Part shown: positions 1-10,500 of the stretch, one piece after another
Layout of the letters: each line of letters begins with the position of its first letter
Position numbering within the stretch: the first letter of the stretch is position 1
Assembly: GCF_001952075.1 (NCBI RefSeq)
Contig: NZ_LXYU01000003.1
Span: 434,001-498,000 of the forward strand
Source of the DNA: Ditibartonella apis
GTDB lineage: Bacteria > Pseudomonadota > Alphaproteobacteria > Rhizobiales > Rhizobiaceae
Direction: 5' to 3'
Length of the DNA: 64,000 nucleotides
Notes under the pieces: model-generated
Database searches by the model: none
Seen by the model: only the letters and a program-made list of their open reading frames with translations
Told to the model about the DNA's origin: nothing
Position numbers and translations under genes: made by a program

Positions 1-717
1 AAACCGTGTGTTCTCGAGCTGGGTGGAAAAGCCCCGATCCTGATACTGGAAGATGCCGATATTGACGCTGCTGTCGATGCTACCGTTTTTGGTGCATACA
101 TGAATTCCGGACAAATTTGTATGTCGACAGAACGCATCATAGTTGTAGAGAGTGTTGCCACAGCATTTCTTGGAAAATTGGTCGACAGAGTGAAAAAACT
201 GACCATTGGCGATCCGCGTAAAGACAACGTCAATCTTGGTCCTGTTTATGATATGGCGACAGTCGTTCATTGTAATCGCCTGATTGATGATGCACTTTCC
301 AAAGGTGCCAAACTGTTGTGCGGGAGGAAATCGGAAACAACGTTAATGCCGGCGACATTGCTGGATGATGTGGTTCCCTCGATGGATATTTATCACGAAG
401 AAACATTCGGACCGGTTAAGGCAATTATCCGAGCAAGAGATGACGAGCACGCCGTTTCTCTCGCCAATGACAGCGAATACGGGCTATCATCAGCAATTTT
501 CACTCGCGACACGGCAAAAGGCTATCGACTGGCAAAACGCATCAATTCGGGAATATGCCATATCAATGGTGCCACTGTCGATGACGAACCGCAGGCACCT
601 TTTGGCGGCGTGAAAGCAAGCGGTTTCGGCCGGTTTGGCGGACAAGCCGGGGTTCATGAATTTACCGATTTGCGCTGGTTGACTATGGAGACAAAACGTC
701 GCCGTTACCCGCTTTGA
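1..717 (+). CDS. Aldehyde dehydrogenase, C-terminal part (5' end outside window)
   Basis: NAD(P)-dependent oxidation of an aldehyde to a carboxylic acid. The frame is open from base 1 and ends at TGA 715-717, so only about the last 238 residues are visible. Seen: LELGGKAP near the start (conserved Glu region), SGQICMSTER with the catalytic Cys codon at 118-120, EETFGPV (cofactor-binding Glu-x-Phe region) and the C-terminal PFGGVKASGFGR motif. The GQICMSTER form is typical of the vanillin/benzaldehyde/salicylaldehyde dehydrogenase branch, and an aromatic-acid MFS transporter follows, so an aromatic aldehyde is the likely substrate. The substrate is inference. The ATG at 100 is internal, because homology continues upstream of it. 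Confidence 0.9.
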   Translation, partial: KPCVLELGGKAPILILEDADIDAAVDATVFGAYMNSGQICMSTERIIVVESVATAFLGKLVDRVKKLTIGDPRKDNVNLGPVYDMATVVHCNRLIDDALSKGAKLLCGRKSETTLMPATLLDDVVPSMDIYHEETFGPVKAIIRARDDEHAVSLANDSEYGLSSAIFTRDTAKGYRLAKRINSGICHINGATVDDEPQAPFGGVKASGFGRFGGQAGVHEFTDLRWLTMETKRRRYPL

Positions 718-889
718 TTTACGCAGTTAACGTCGGTTTCGTGCCTAATTTCATTGAGTGCTGCGACCGGTTTGTGGGAGCCTATGCGGTCGCGAATGCG
801 TGAATAGAAGAAAAACGGGAGAAGATGGCAGATCAATATACAAAAACAAAAATCCGGTTTGCCGTCACATATCATTCGGGAGGGAAAAA

Positions 890-2236
890 ATGGCAGAAGG
901 TAACAATCCGAAACCGGCATTGGATATTAGTACAACATTGGACCATATGCCTTTTACCTTATATCAAAGGCTGATCGTATTTTTCGCGGCTCTGGCGGTC
1001 ATCCTGGACGGGTTTGATTCCCAGTTGATAGGTTATGCAGCACCGGCTTTGATGCGTGAGTGGGGATTGACCAAAAACGAATTCATGCCGAGCGTGGTTG
1101 CCGGTGTTTTCGGATCTAGTGTCGGCGCAATAACGGGTATATTTGCCGACTATTTCGGCCGTAAACGTGCACTTATCGGCTATATGCTGACATTCGGTTT
1201 GTTTACATCTCTGGTTGCTATGCAAAATAGTATTCTCGGAATTGCTATCTTTCGTTTCATAGCGGGGATAGGCATCGGTGGAGCTCTGCCAATTGCGACG
1301 ACAATTGCAGCCGAATTTACACCGCAACGGTACCGGACGATGGTGGTCACTGCCACGATTGTTTGCGTTCCTTTAGGCGGTGTTGTTGCAGGTTTTTTTG
1401 CCGAAGTCATCATGCCGGATTTTGGTTGGAGAATGATGTTTCTGATCGGTGGTGCAATGCCGATTGCACTGATGATTTTTTGTATTGTTGCTACTCCCGA
1501 AACGCCCAAATATCTTGTCGGACATCCTGAAAGGTGGCCGGAATTGCGGCGCATATTGAAAAAAATGGGGCAGATGGTGGACGACAATACGACGTTCACC
1601 GATACGGGTGAACAGGAGCCCACAAAACGAGCCGGTTATGGAACGATTTTTCGTAATAACATGGCACGCGATACATCCGCGCTTTGGTGTGCATTTTTCT
1701 TTTGTTTGGCATCCGTCTATGCTGCTTTCAGCTGGTTGCCGACAATGCTGGCTTCGGTTAATATATCGCAGGATGTGGCGCGGTCGGGCTTGACAGTCTA
1801 TAATTTCGGCGGAGTTATAGGGGCACTTGTTTGTTCCTGGTTTATTACCAAATTCGGATCTTATAGCCCGTTAATTCTGTGTAGTGCGGGCGGCGCGTTA
1901 AGCGCTTTGGCAGTCGAATTTTTTGATATGTCAAGCCACCTGTTATTGTTGATTATGCTGTTGGGATTGCACGGATTTTTCGTGAATGCGGTTCAATCGA
2001 CCATGTATGCTCTTTGTGCCTATATCTATCCAACAAAAATACGCGCGACAGGAACGTCAGGGGCTTTGATGTTCGGCCGCGTAGGTGCAATAGCTGCAGC
2101 CTTCGGCGGGGCTCCCATTATCACCTATAGCGGCTCGCTCGGTTATTTCGGTTTATTAGCTTTCTCAATGTTTATTGTTACAATTGCCTTATTGGTGTTG
2201 CAACGGCATATTCCGCCGGCAAAAACGGCAAGCTGA
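890..2236 (+). CDS. MFS transporter, aromatic acid:H+ symporter (AAHS) family
   Basis: Inner-membrane proton symporter of the PcaK/VanK/BenK type, importing an aromatic acid. The ATG at 890 is chosen because a GGGAGGG ribosome site lies at 878-884; the frame extends upstream to 758 but without such a site. The 448-residue protein has the length of the family and about 12 hydrophobic segments. The AAHS signature ILDGFDSQLIGYAAPAL is in TM1, and the MFS loop motif DYFGRKRA lies between TM2 and TM3. It lies 172 bases after the aldehyde dehydrogenase on the same strand, which suggests a shared aromatic pathway. The exact substrate (vanillate, protocatechuate, 4-hydroxybenzoate) cannot be read from the sequence. 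Confidence 0.9.
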   Translation: MAEGNNPKPALDISTTLDHMPFTLYQRLIVFFAALAVILDGFDSQLIGYAAPALMREWGLTKNEFMPSVVAGVFGSSVGAITGIFADYFGRKRALIGYMLTFGLFTSLVAMQNSILGIAIFRFIAGIGIGGALPIATTIAAEFTPQRYRTMVVTATIVCVPLGGVVAGFFAEVIMPDFGWRMMFLIGGAMPIALMIFCIVATPETPKYLVGHPERWPELRRILKKMGQMVDDNTTFTDTGEQEPTKRAGYGTIFRNNMARDTSALWCAFFFCLASVYAAFSWLPTMLASVNISQDVARSGLTVYNFGGVIGALVCSWFITKFGSYSPLILCSAGGALSALAVEFFDMSSHLLLLIMLLGLHGFFVNAVQSTMYALCAYIYPTKIRATGTSGALMFGRVGAIAAAFGGAPIITYSGSLGYFGLLAFSMFIVTIALLVLQRHIPPAKTAS

Positions 2237-2269
2237 TGGAAATGGCTTCGGGAAACAACGTCATTTTAC

Positions 2270-2560
2270 TTGAATAGTCGGGAAACACAGCTGTTCCAGA
2301 GTGCATTCCATGTTTGTATGTTTCGGCCGGACGGGTTTAAAGATGCAGCCACAGGTTCGGCAGCGTCTGCATTTTGCGGTGTCGTCCAGCATTTTGACCA
2401 TCCTCTGGACGGAAAGAAAAATATTTGGCTCGAGCAGGGAATGGAGATGAATCGGGTGTCAAAAATCCGTCTCGAATGGTATGTCGAAAATGGAAAATTG
2501 ATTTCGGCACGCATTGGCGGCAAGGCTGTCAAATATGCCGAAGGTCATATATTCCCTTGA
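2270..2560 (+). pseudogene. PhzF-family isomerase remnant, C-terminal end only
   Basis: The 96-codon frame encodes the last third of a PhzF-family (diaminopimelate-epimerase-like fold) protein. FHVCMFRPDG followed by DAATGSAASAF matches the family's catalytic-loop motif (DPATGSA), and the C-terminal LEQG and GGKAVKYAEGH match its usual end. A normal member is about 280-300 residues. The N-terminal two thirds are missing, and upstream is the unrelated MFS gene. The only start is TTG 2270 without a convincing ribosome site. A second decayed copy of the same segment lies at 11519-11626, on the other side of the restriction-modification operon. Confidence 0.75.
2293..2381 (+). repeat. PhzF-derived direct repeat, left copy
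   Basis: An 89-base segment that aligns without gaps to 11524-11612; I count 72 identities (about 81%). Many differences are silent in the PhzF frame. The two copies bracket the type I restriction-modification operon in direct orientation. Confidence 0.85.
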
Positions 2561-3285
2561 ACATTTTTTGGCTTTCCTGCCGTGATCCTAGCAATCGGGA
2601 AAACTTTCTTTTGCCTGAGATTGCTTTCAGCTTTTATGATTGTAGCTAACATGTTTTTTAAAACATTTTTCCGGTTGACTTAAAACCAAACCCACTCTCA
2701 CCGAAGCTATGCCATCTGTCGAAAACTCTCGTTGTGCAATTGAAAAACTTTCATATCTGACATTAATGTACATACAGTTGCAATCTGCGATTATGTTGGT
2801 GAATTGACCGAAGATGTTTCAAGGAGCGGTCGGCTTCGTCTGCTGTTCATTTAAAAACATTTTAGCCACGATGCATCAGGCCAGCATAGGAACCATCGAT
2901 GTTGCAGCTATTCGATAAGCCATATTCTGAGCCCAAAACATCCTAACCTTAAGGCTAGCACTGAAGTGGGATTTTATTTTTCAATTATGGCAATGATTTT
3001 GCAAACATCGTCTCAATTTCATCCAATAAAGGGGCAAAATTGAAAAATCCGATATGGGGATATTTCGTTTATGTGTCTCTTTCGATCAATCTGATATTGT
3101 TTTTCATTAGTCTAATATTACAAAGCGATGGACATAAGTGATTGCCATAACTATACACTTTTTAGGCAGCCGGAATCGTATTGACGCTTTTATTAAGTTA
3201 AACGCCCGTAATTAACAGGCTCTGAAAAATTGGATATGATGACTGGTCAATCAAAGGCAATTTTGTAACACATTGTATTGATAAG
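2561..3285. other. Intergenic region upstream of hsdM, no gene recognised
   Basis: 725 bases with no reading frame that resembles a protein. It is AT-rich towards hsdM and should hold the promoter of the restriction-modification operon. I could not identify a convincing -35/-10 pair or an operator. It may be decayed DNA left from the event that truncated the PhzF gene. Confidence 0.5.
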
Positions 3286-5733
3286 ATGGCAGTAAGAAAA
3301 AGCGAAATTTACAGTCAGATATGGGCTGCTTGCGATAAACTGCGCGGCGGCGTGGAGCCCGCACGGTATAAAGACTATATCCTCACTCTATTGTTCGTCA
3401 AATATGTGTCTGACCGTTTCAAGAGCAGCGACAACTGGGATATCGAGATACCGGAAGGTGGTAGCTTTGATGACATCGTTAAGCTCAAATATGCAAAGAA
3501 TATAGGTGAAGGTATCAACATTGTCATCAGCAAATTGGCAGAAGTCAATGACCTGAAAGGCGTTATCGATATTGCCGACTTCAATAGTGAAGAATTGGGA
3601 ACTGATAAGGTGGCAGTGGATAAATTGTCCGGCCTTGTTGAAATTTTTCAGAAGCCCGAACTGGACTTTACGAAGAACCGTGCAGGTGGCGACGATATAT
3701 TGGGTGACGCCTATGAATTTTTGATGCGGAAATTCGCGCAGGATTCTGGCAAAAGTAAGGGGCAATTCTACACCCCTGGCGAAGTTTCGCGCATCATGTC
3801 CAAGGTGATCGGGCTGGACAAGGCTACTGACCCTAGCATGACAGTATATGATCCGGCATGTGGGTCGGGTTCACTGCTTATCCGTGCAGCCGATTCTGCT
3901 CGTGTAGAAATTACCATTTATGGGCAGGAAATCGATCCTTCCACCGCTGGCTTGGCCCGTATGAATCTTGTTTTGCATAATAAGGGATATGGCGAAATCA
4001 GACGCGGCAGCACCATTGCCAGCCCTGCTTTTTTTGATGAAAATAATCCGGTTTTACTCAGACGTTTTGATTATATCGTGGTCAATCCGCCATTTTCCGA
4101 TAAGTCATGGATGGATGGCATCAGCATCCCTGACATTTATGGACGATACAGCGATGCTGAATTTGGAGTACCGCCGGAGAAAAATGGCGATTTTGCCTGG
4201 TTGCTGCATGTGATAAAGTCTTTGAAATCCAACGGCAAAGCGGCGATTATTTTGCCACATGGTGTATTGTTTCGTGGCAATGCGGAAGCGGCCATTCGTA
4301 AAAAAATTATTGATCAGGGTTTTATCAAAGGCATCATCGGGCTGCCGGCAAATTTGTTTTTCGGCACGGGTATTCCGGCCTGTATTATCATTATTGACAA
4401 AGAAGATGCTGCGCAGCGTAAAGGCCTTTTTATGATTGATGCAAGTAAGGGCTTTGTCAAAGACGGCAACAAGAACCGCTTGCGTGAGCAGGATATCCAT
4501 AAAATCGTCACCACCTTTATCAATGCCGATACATCCAACCCTAAATACGCCCGCTTCGTGCCGAACGACGAAATAAAAAACGTGAACGATTACAACCTGA
4601 ACATCCCCCGTTATATCGACAACAGCGAGCCGGAGGATTTGCAAGACATTAACGCCCACCTGAACGGCGGCATTCCGGCAGCGGATGTGAACGGCATGCA
4701 AGCTTATTGGGATGTGTATCCTTCTTTAAAGGGCATTCTTTTCCAGCCATTGCGCGAGGGTTACTATCGTCCGGTGGTGGATAAAGAAAAAATCGTTTCC
4801 ACCATCACCTCACAAGCGGAATTTATTGAACATGCCAACATGGTGGATGCTGCATATTCCTCCTGGAAAGAAGCGATCACACCGCTTCTGTCGGAACTTT
4901 CAGGGGAAACACATCCAAATCATGTTATCACGGAAATATCTGAAAGCCTTTTGAAAGCTTTTTCCAATGTCCCGTTGCTCGATAAGTATGATGTGTACCA
5001 AGTGCTCATGGAGTATTGGGATGAAACTATGCAGGACGATGTGTACGCGATCTATTTTGGGGGCTATGAAGCAGGTCGTGAAATCGCCTATGAATATGTC
5101 ACAAAAAAGAAGAAAGATCACGACGAGAGCGTTGGCGAGCAGAGGGGCAAAATAAAGAGCTTTGAAGGCCGTTTGATTCCCAAGGATATTGTTGCGAAAT
5201 ATTTTTTTCCCGACACTGTAAGCGCTATTAATAAACTCCGTTCCCAGTTGGAAGACGTGACGGCTGCAATGGAAGAAATGGCGGAACAATATAGTGGTGA
5301 AGACGGATTCTTTTCTACTCTTGATGACTTGAAAAAAGGCACTATTGAAGCCCGCATTAAAGAAATCAAAAAAGATTCTGATGCGAAAGATGAACTCAAG
5401 GCATTACAAAAGTACATCAAGCTATTGAAAGTGGAATTGAATTATAAGAAAGCGCTGAGACAGACTGAAGTTGACCTGGATACACGTGTTGAAAAGCGCT
5501 ACGCCACGCTAACCATTGCTGAAATCAAGCATCTTCTGTTGGAAGAAAAATGGTTTGCCGCCATCTATGCCGGAATTGACGCTATTCACAACGCAGTTTC
5601 ACATCATCTTTCTTCTCGCGTAACTGAATTGGTTGAGCGATATGAGTTTACGTTGAAAGAATGTGAAGATGAGGTGAATGTCTACGAGGCCAAAGTCAAA
5701 TCTCATTTGGAAAGGATGGGATTTGCATGGTGA
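3286..5733 (+). CDS. hsdM: Type I restriction-modification system, DNA methyltransferase subunit HsdM
   Basis: Adenine-specific DNA methyltransferase; with HsdS it methylates the bipartite target, and with HsdR it forms the restriction complex. Seen: an N-terminal HsdM helical domain (residues about 1-150), GQFYTPGEVSRIM, motif I DPACGSGSLL at about 189 (AdoMet binding), and motif IV NPPF at about 267 (catalytic N6-adenine motif). At 815 residues it is longer than the common 500-550. The extra 300 or so C-terminal residues are highly charged and look helical/coiled-coil. The stop overlaps the hsdS start (ATGGTGA), so the two are translationally coupled. Confidence 0.96.
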   Translation: MAVRKSEIYSQIWAACDKLRGGVEPARYKDYILTLLFVKYVSDRFKSSDNWDIEIPEGGSFDDIVKLKYAKNIGEGINIVISKLAEVNDLKGVIDIADFNSEELGTDKVAVDKLSGLVEIFQKPELDFTKNRAGGDDILGDAYEFLMRKFAQDSGKSKGQFYTPGEVSRIMSKVIGLDKATDPSMTVYDPACGSGSLLIRAADSARVEITIYGQEIDPSTAGLARMNLVLHNKGYGEIRRGSTIASPAFFDENNPVLLRRFDYIVVNPPFSDKSWMDGISIPDIYGRYSDAEFGVPPEKNGDFAWLLHVIKSLKSNGKAAIILPHGVLFRGNAEAAIRKKIIDQGFIKGIIGLPANLFFGTGIPACIIIIDKEDAAQRKGLFMIDASKGFVKDGNKNRLREQDIHKIVTTFINADTSNPKYARFVPNDEIKNVNDYNLNIPRYIDNSEPEDLQDINAHLNGGIPAADVNGMQAYWDVYPSLKGILFQPLREGYYRPVVDKEKIVSTITSQAEFIEHANMVDAAYSSWKEAITPLLSELSGETHPNHVITEISESLLKAFSNVPLLDKYDVYQVLMEYWDETMQDDVYAIYFGGYEAGREIAYEYVTKKKKDHDESVGEQRGKIKSFEGRLIPKDIVAKYFFPDTVSAINKLRSQLEDVTAAMEEMAEQYSGEDGFFSTLDDLKKGTIEARIKEIKKDSDAKDELKALQKYIKLLKVELNYKKALRQTEVDLDTRVEKRYATLTIAEIKHLLLEEKWFAAIYAGIDAIHNAVSHHLSSRVTELVERYEFTLKECEDEVNVYEAKVKSHLERMGFAW

Positions 5734-7523
5734 CAGGCGAAAGACAATTGCTAAGGTTTAGTGGGGAGTGGAAGCGCATACTTCTTGGTCAAGCATCCCT
5801 TATCCTAAGAGGCGGTTCTCCAAGGCCGATACAGGATTATTTGACTAACTCACCACAGGGAATTAACTGGATAAAAATAGGTGATGTTAAGATTGACTCA
5901 AAATACATAGAACACACAAAAGAAAAAATTATTCCTGAGGGAGAGAACAAATCTAGGCGTGTGCAAGCGGGAGATTTTTTACTTTCCAATTCTATGAGTT
6001 TTGGACGACCTTATATTCTAAAAATAGATGGATGCATCCACGATGGATGGCTCGTTATTCAGAATTACCACAACGTATTTACTACAGAATTTTTATATTA
6101 CTATCTTGTCTCTGAGCAGACAATGGCACAATATATTCACAAAGCGTCTGGAAGCAGCGTTTTGAACCTAAATAAAGATCTAGTTTCATCCGTTGAAATC
6201 GTTTATCCAGATCAACGGGAGCAATCTGCCATTGGCGAAGTCCTTTCTGATGCAGATAGCCTAATTGCTTCTCTACAAAGACTCATTGCCAAAAAGAAAG
6301 CCATCAAACAGGGTGCGATGCAGGAATTGCTCAGTGGCAAAAGGCGGTTGCCGGGGTTTAGTGGGGAGTTGAAAACAAAAAAGATAAAAGAAATTGCTTT
6401 AATTCTAGATCACTGCCGCATTCCCGTAAAAGAATCTGGTCGACAAGCAATGAAAGGAAATATACCTTATTGCGGAGCAAATGGTGTGTTGGGGTTTGTA
6501 AATGACTATACGATAGATGATGATATCATATTGGTTGCGGAGGATGGTGGTTACTTTGACCAGTTTGCAACTAGGCCTATAGCCTATAGGATGAGGGGAA
6601 AGTGCTGGGTTAATAACCATGCACATATTCTAAAGGCTAAAGTGGGAATTGATCAAGACTACCTATTTCAGGCGTTAGTCAATAAAGATGTAACAGCATA
6701 CATTTCAAGTGGAACTAGGTCTAAATTAAATAAATCAGAACTTCTTAAAATCGAAATAACCCTGCCGGAGCAAGTAACTGCTCAAAGAGCTATTGCCCAA
6801 GTCCTTTCCGATATGGATATTGAAATCGAAAAGTTGGAGAAAAAGCTCTCCGAGTATCAGAAAATCAAACAGGGTATGATGCAGGAGCTGCTCACTGGCA
6901 GAATTCGTCTTGTTGATGCGGAGCCAAAGCACGAACAGCCGGCTACCGCGTCTACTAAAAAGCACAATCAGCAGTTTGACGATGCTGTGATGATTGCCGG
7001 AATTGTTAATGCGTTCCATTCTGAAACTTTTCCGTTGGGACGTAAAAAGGTGCAAAAGCTTCTCTATCTCATGCGTCGGAAAGAAAAGGCGGATGTTTCA
7101 GCGTTTCATAAAAAAGCAGCCGGCCCGTATGCAGATAGTGTGCGTTACAATGGTGGCGAAACAATAGCCAAAAAAAACAATTATATTGCAGTCCGAACAA
7201 ATGGAAAAGGCACACTGTTCAGCCGTGGAGCAAACATCGGGAAAGCCTTGGGCTACATTCAGTCATGGGGAAAGGAGGCGAGTATAGACTGGCTCACTTC
7301 CAATTTTCAGTATACTGGTGTGGATGATCTGGAACTGTTTGCAACGGTAGATATGGCTATTTGTGATCTCCGCAAATTACATAAGCCAATTTCTGTTCAA
7401 ACTATAAAAGAGTTTATTCATTCTACGGAAGAATGGCGTGATAAACTTGATAAAACAAATTTTTCGGATCTAAATATTCAAAGAGCAATCAACAAATGCC
7501 GGGAGTTTTTCGGGGGGCAGTAA
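5727..7523 (+). CDS. hsdS: Type I restriction-modification specificity subunit HsdS with C-terminal Panacea-like extension
   Basis: Recognises the two half-sites of the DNA target for HsdM/HsdR. Seen: two target-recognition halves (about 1-180 and 215-375), each followed by a helical spacer with KQGAMQELLSG (about 195) or KQGMMQELLTG (about 382). An ordinary HsdS would end near residue 400. Here a further 190 residues follow. They contain KKVQKLLYL (about 440) and a downstream KKAAGPYADSVRYNGGE, which resemble the KLLY...yGP pattern of the Panacea/SocA (DUF4065) antitoxin domain. That resemblance is by eye. The gene overlaps hsdM by 7 bases and ends 9 bases before hsdR. Its codon use looks more AT-rich than its neighbours, as is common for specificity genes. 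Confidence 0.93.
   Translation: MVTGERQLLRFSGEWKRILLGQASLILRGGSPRPIQDYLTNSPQGINWIKIGDVKIDSKYIEHTKEKIIPEGENKSRRVQAGDFLLSNSMSFGRPYILKIDGCIHDGWLVIQNYHNVFTTEFLYYYLVSEQTMAQYIHKASGSSVLNLNKDLVSSVEIVYPDQREQSAIGEVLSDADSLIASLQRLIAKKKAIKQGAMQELLSGKRRLPGFSGELKTKKIKEIALILDHCRIPVKESGRQAMKGNIPYCGANGVLGFVNDYTIDDDIILVAEDGGYFDQFATRPIAYRMRGKCWVNNHAHILKAKVGIDQDYLFQALVNKDVTAYISSGTRSKLNKSELLKIEITLPEQVTAQRAIAQVLSDMDIEIEKLEKKLSEYQKIKQGMMQELLTGRIRLVDAEPKHEQPATASTKKHNQQFDDAVMIAGIVNAFHSETFPLGRKKVQKLLYLMRRKEKADVSAFHKKAAGPYADSVRYNGGETIAKKNNYIAVRTNGKGTLFSRGANIGKALGYIQSWGKEASIDWLTSNFQYTGVDDLELFATVDMAICDLRKLHKPISVQTIKEFIHSTEEWRDKLDKTNFSDLNIQRAINKCREFFGGQ
5755..5769 (+). repeat. HsdS half-subunit repeat, first copy (second at 6355-6369)
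   Basis: Fifteen identical bases (GGTTTAGTGGGGAGT) occur at 5755-5769 and 6355-6369, marking the start of the first and second recognition halves. Both encode FSGE, followed by a short stretch leading into a recognition domain. Confidence 0.8.
6303..6340 (+). repeat. HsdS spacer repeat, first copy (second at 6864-6901)
   Basis: A 38-base segment that matches 6864-6901 at 32 positions by my count. Both encode the conserved IKQG.MQELL.G spacer helix after each recognition domain. Such repeats let recognition domains recombine between hsdS alleles. Confidence 0.75.
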
Positions 7524-7532
7524 GGGGGTAAG

Positions 7533-10500
7533 ATGAGCGTAGGCCAAAGAGAGAAAGCAACGCAAAAAAGAGTTATCCAATTATTCGTCGAGGAACTTGG
7601 ATATAGTTATCTTGGCGATTTTTCGGATCGCGTCCACGACAATATTGAAGAAACGTACTTAAAGGCTTTTCTTACCCGCAAAGGCTATTCAGCCCAACTC
7701 ATTTCTCGCGCTCTCAAAGACCTCAAAAACACTGTTGGCGACCAATCGGTAAGCCTCTATGATCTCAATCAGCAGACTTACAAGAAACTTCGTTACGGTT
7801 CAAAAATCAGTGAATCTGCCGAACAGAAAAACATAACTGTGCAGTTTATCGATTGGGAACATCCACTGGCAAATGATTTTTATATTGCCGAGGAGGTTAC
7901 GTGTGTTGGAAAACAAACCAAACGTCCTGACTTGGTACTCTATATCAATGGAATAGCTGTTGCTGTTATCGAACTCAAGCGGAGCACAGTGTCTATGTCC
8001 AAAGGCATTCGGCAAAATCTGACCAATCAGCGTAAAGATATGATAATGCCGTTCTTTGCTACGATCGGTCTGGTAATGGCAGGCAACGATTCAGAAGGTT
8101 TACGCTATGGCGTTATCAATACTCCTGAAAAATATTATCTTTCATGGCGTGAAGATCAAAACGTAATAAAAGATGAAATCTCTATCGCCGTGCGTGCGAA
8201 GATTGAAAATTACCCCATACGTCTTGATAAAAATCTCATTTCCCTGTGCCGTAAAGAGCGGTTCGTTGAACTATTGCACAACTTCATGGTGTTTGATAGC
8301 GGTACCAAAAAAACCTGTCGTCCCAACCAGTTTTTTGGTGTTATGGAAGCCCGCGCTTATATGCGCGAACATAAGGGGGGTATTATTTGGCACACCCAAG
8401 GTTCGGGAAAATCCTTAACAATGGTCTGGCTTAGTAAATGGATAAAAGAAAACTTACCTGATAGCCGTATCCTTATCATTACCGACCGTGAAGAGTTAGA
8501 TCTGCAAATTGAGCAGGTGTTTCAGGGCGTTGACGAGCACATTGTTCGCATAAAACGAGGCAGCGAATTGGTACAGAAAATCAACGATACGTCCCCGGTA
8601 TTAATGTGTTCTCTCGTTCATAAGTTCGGCCGGAAAAACAGTTCAAAAAATGACGAGGATAAGAGCGATTATGCCGGGTTCATTGAAGAAATAAATCGCT
8701 CGTTGCCCCCGGACTTTCATCCGAAAGGCGATTTTTTTGTTTTTGTGGATGAATGCCATCGCACCCAATCTGGAAAACTCCATCAGGCTATGAAGCACAT
8801 TTTACCGGAAGCGACGTTTGTCGGTTTTACCGGAACGCCTTTGATGAAAAAGGACAAAGAAAAAAGTATAGAAGTTTTTGGTCCCTACATTCATCGTTAT
8901 AAATTTGATGAAGCGGTGCGTGATAAGGTTGTGCTGGATCTGCGCTATGAAGCCCGTGAGGTAGAACAACATGTCGTTCAACAAGATAGAATCGACGCGT
9001 GGTTTGATGCAAAAACCAAAGGTTTAACTTCCGTTGCTAAAGCCAAGCTCAAGCGACGCTGGGGCAATTTGCAAAAAATGTTCAGTTCCAAAGAACGCTT
9101 AGGCAGTATCGTGAGTGATATAGTTTTCGATATGGAAATGAAGCCGCGCCTGCACGATGGGCGCGGAAATGCGCTGCTCGTTGCAGCGAGCATATATCAA
9201 GCCTGCAAATTCTATGAATTATTCCAAGACACGCCTCTCAAAGGCAAATGTGCTGTTGTAACGTCATATCAGCCAAATCCAGGAGATATCCGTACTGAAA
9301 CCGTCGGCGACGACGGAGAAACCGAGGCTGTTGAGCAGTACGAGATCTACACGAATATGCTGGCAGGAAAAGACCCGAAGGCATTTGAAGCCGAGGCAAA
9401 AGAGAAGTTTGTTAAACAACCTGATCAGATGAAACTGCTGATAGTTGTAGACAAGCTTCTTACCGGTTTTGACGCTCCTCCAGCCACTTACCTTTACATT
9501 GACAAATCCATGCGTGACCATGGTCTGTTTCAAGCAATCTGTCGCGTAAACCGATTGGATGGGGAAGATAAAGATTTCGGATATATCATTGACTATAAGG
9601 ACCTATTTCGCTCTCTCGAAAAGGCAGTGGGCGACTATACGTCTGAAGCCTTTGACAGCTATGATAAAGAAGATGTCACAGGTCTACTTTCAGATCGTCT
9701 TTCCAAAGCCAAGGAACAATTGGACAACACACTCGAAGCTCTGCACGCATTATGTGAGGCGGTGCCTTTGCCACGAAATGATGTAGACTACATACATTAT
9801 TTCTGTGGCAGCAATACCGAAAACTTTGACCTTGATGAACTGGAAGAAAATCTGCCAAAGCGTGAGCAGTTGTACTCTTTATCTGCTACCGCACTTCGCG
9901 CATTCAGCGAGGTTTCCGGCAGCTTGAAGGAGGTGTTCAACTACTCTTTGGATGAAATTCGCGATCTGGAAAAGGAAGTGACGGATTTTATTAAAATCCG
10001 CGATGTGGTACGTGCAGCCAGTGGCGATTACGTTGACTTGAAAGCATATGATCCGGACATGCGTCATCTGATTGATACATATTTATCTGCCGATCCCAGT
10101 CGCGTTCTCAATTCCTTCGGCGGTATCCCTTTAGTTCAACTCCTTGTAGAAAATGGTCAAGCAGCAATAGCAGCCATGCCTTCTGAGACTAAGGCGGAAC
10201 AAGAAGCAGTTGCGGAGACAATCGAAAATAACATCGGAAAAGAAATTGTCGAAAGAAGACAGAGCAATCCTGCGTATTATGAAAAAATGTCGGAATTGCT
10301 GGGCGAATTGGTAGCAAAGCGCAAAAAAGATGTTTTGAATTACGAAGAATATTTGCAGGAAATCGTGGCCTTGGCTACAAGAGTTGAAAAACCTGAATCC
10401 GGCGAAGCATACCCGGAAAACATCCGTAATAGTAAGGCAAGGTGCGCCTTCTATGACTATTTGAACCACGATGCAGATACTGCCGTAGCGTTGGACGAAG

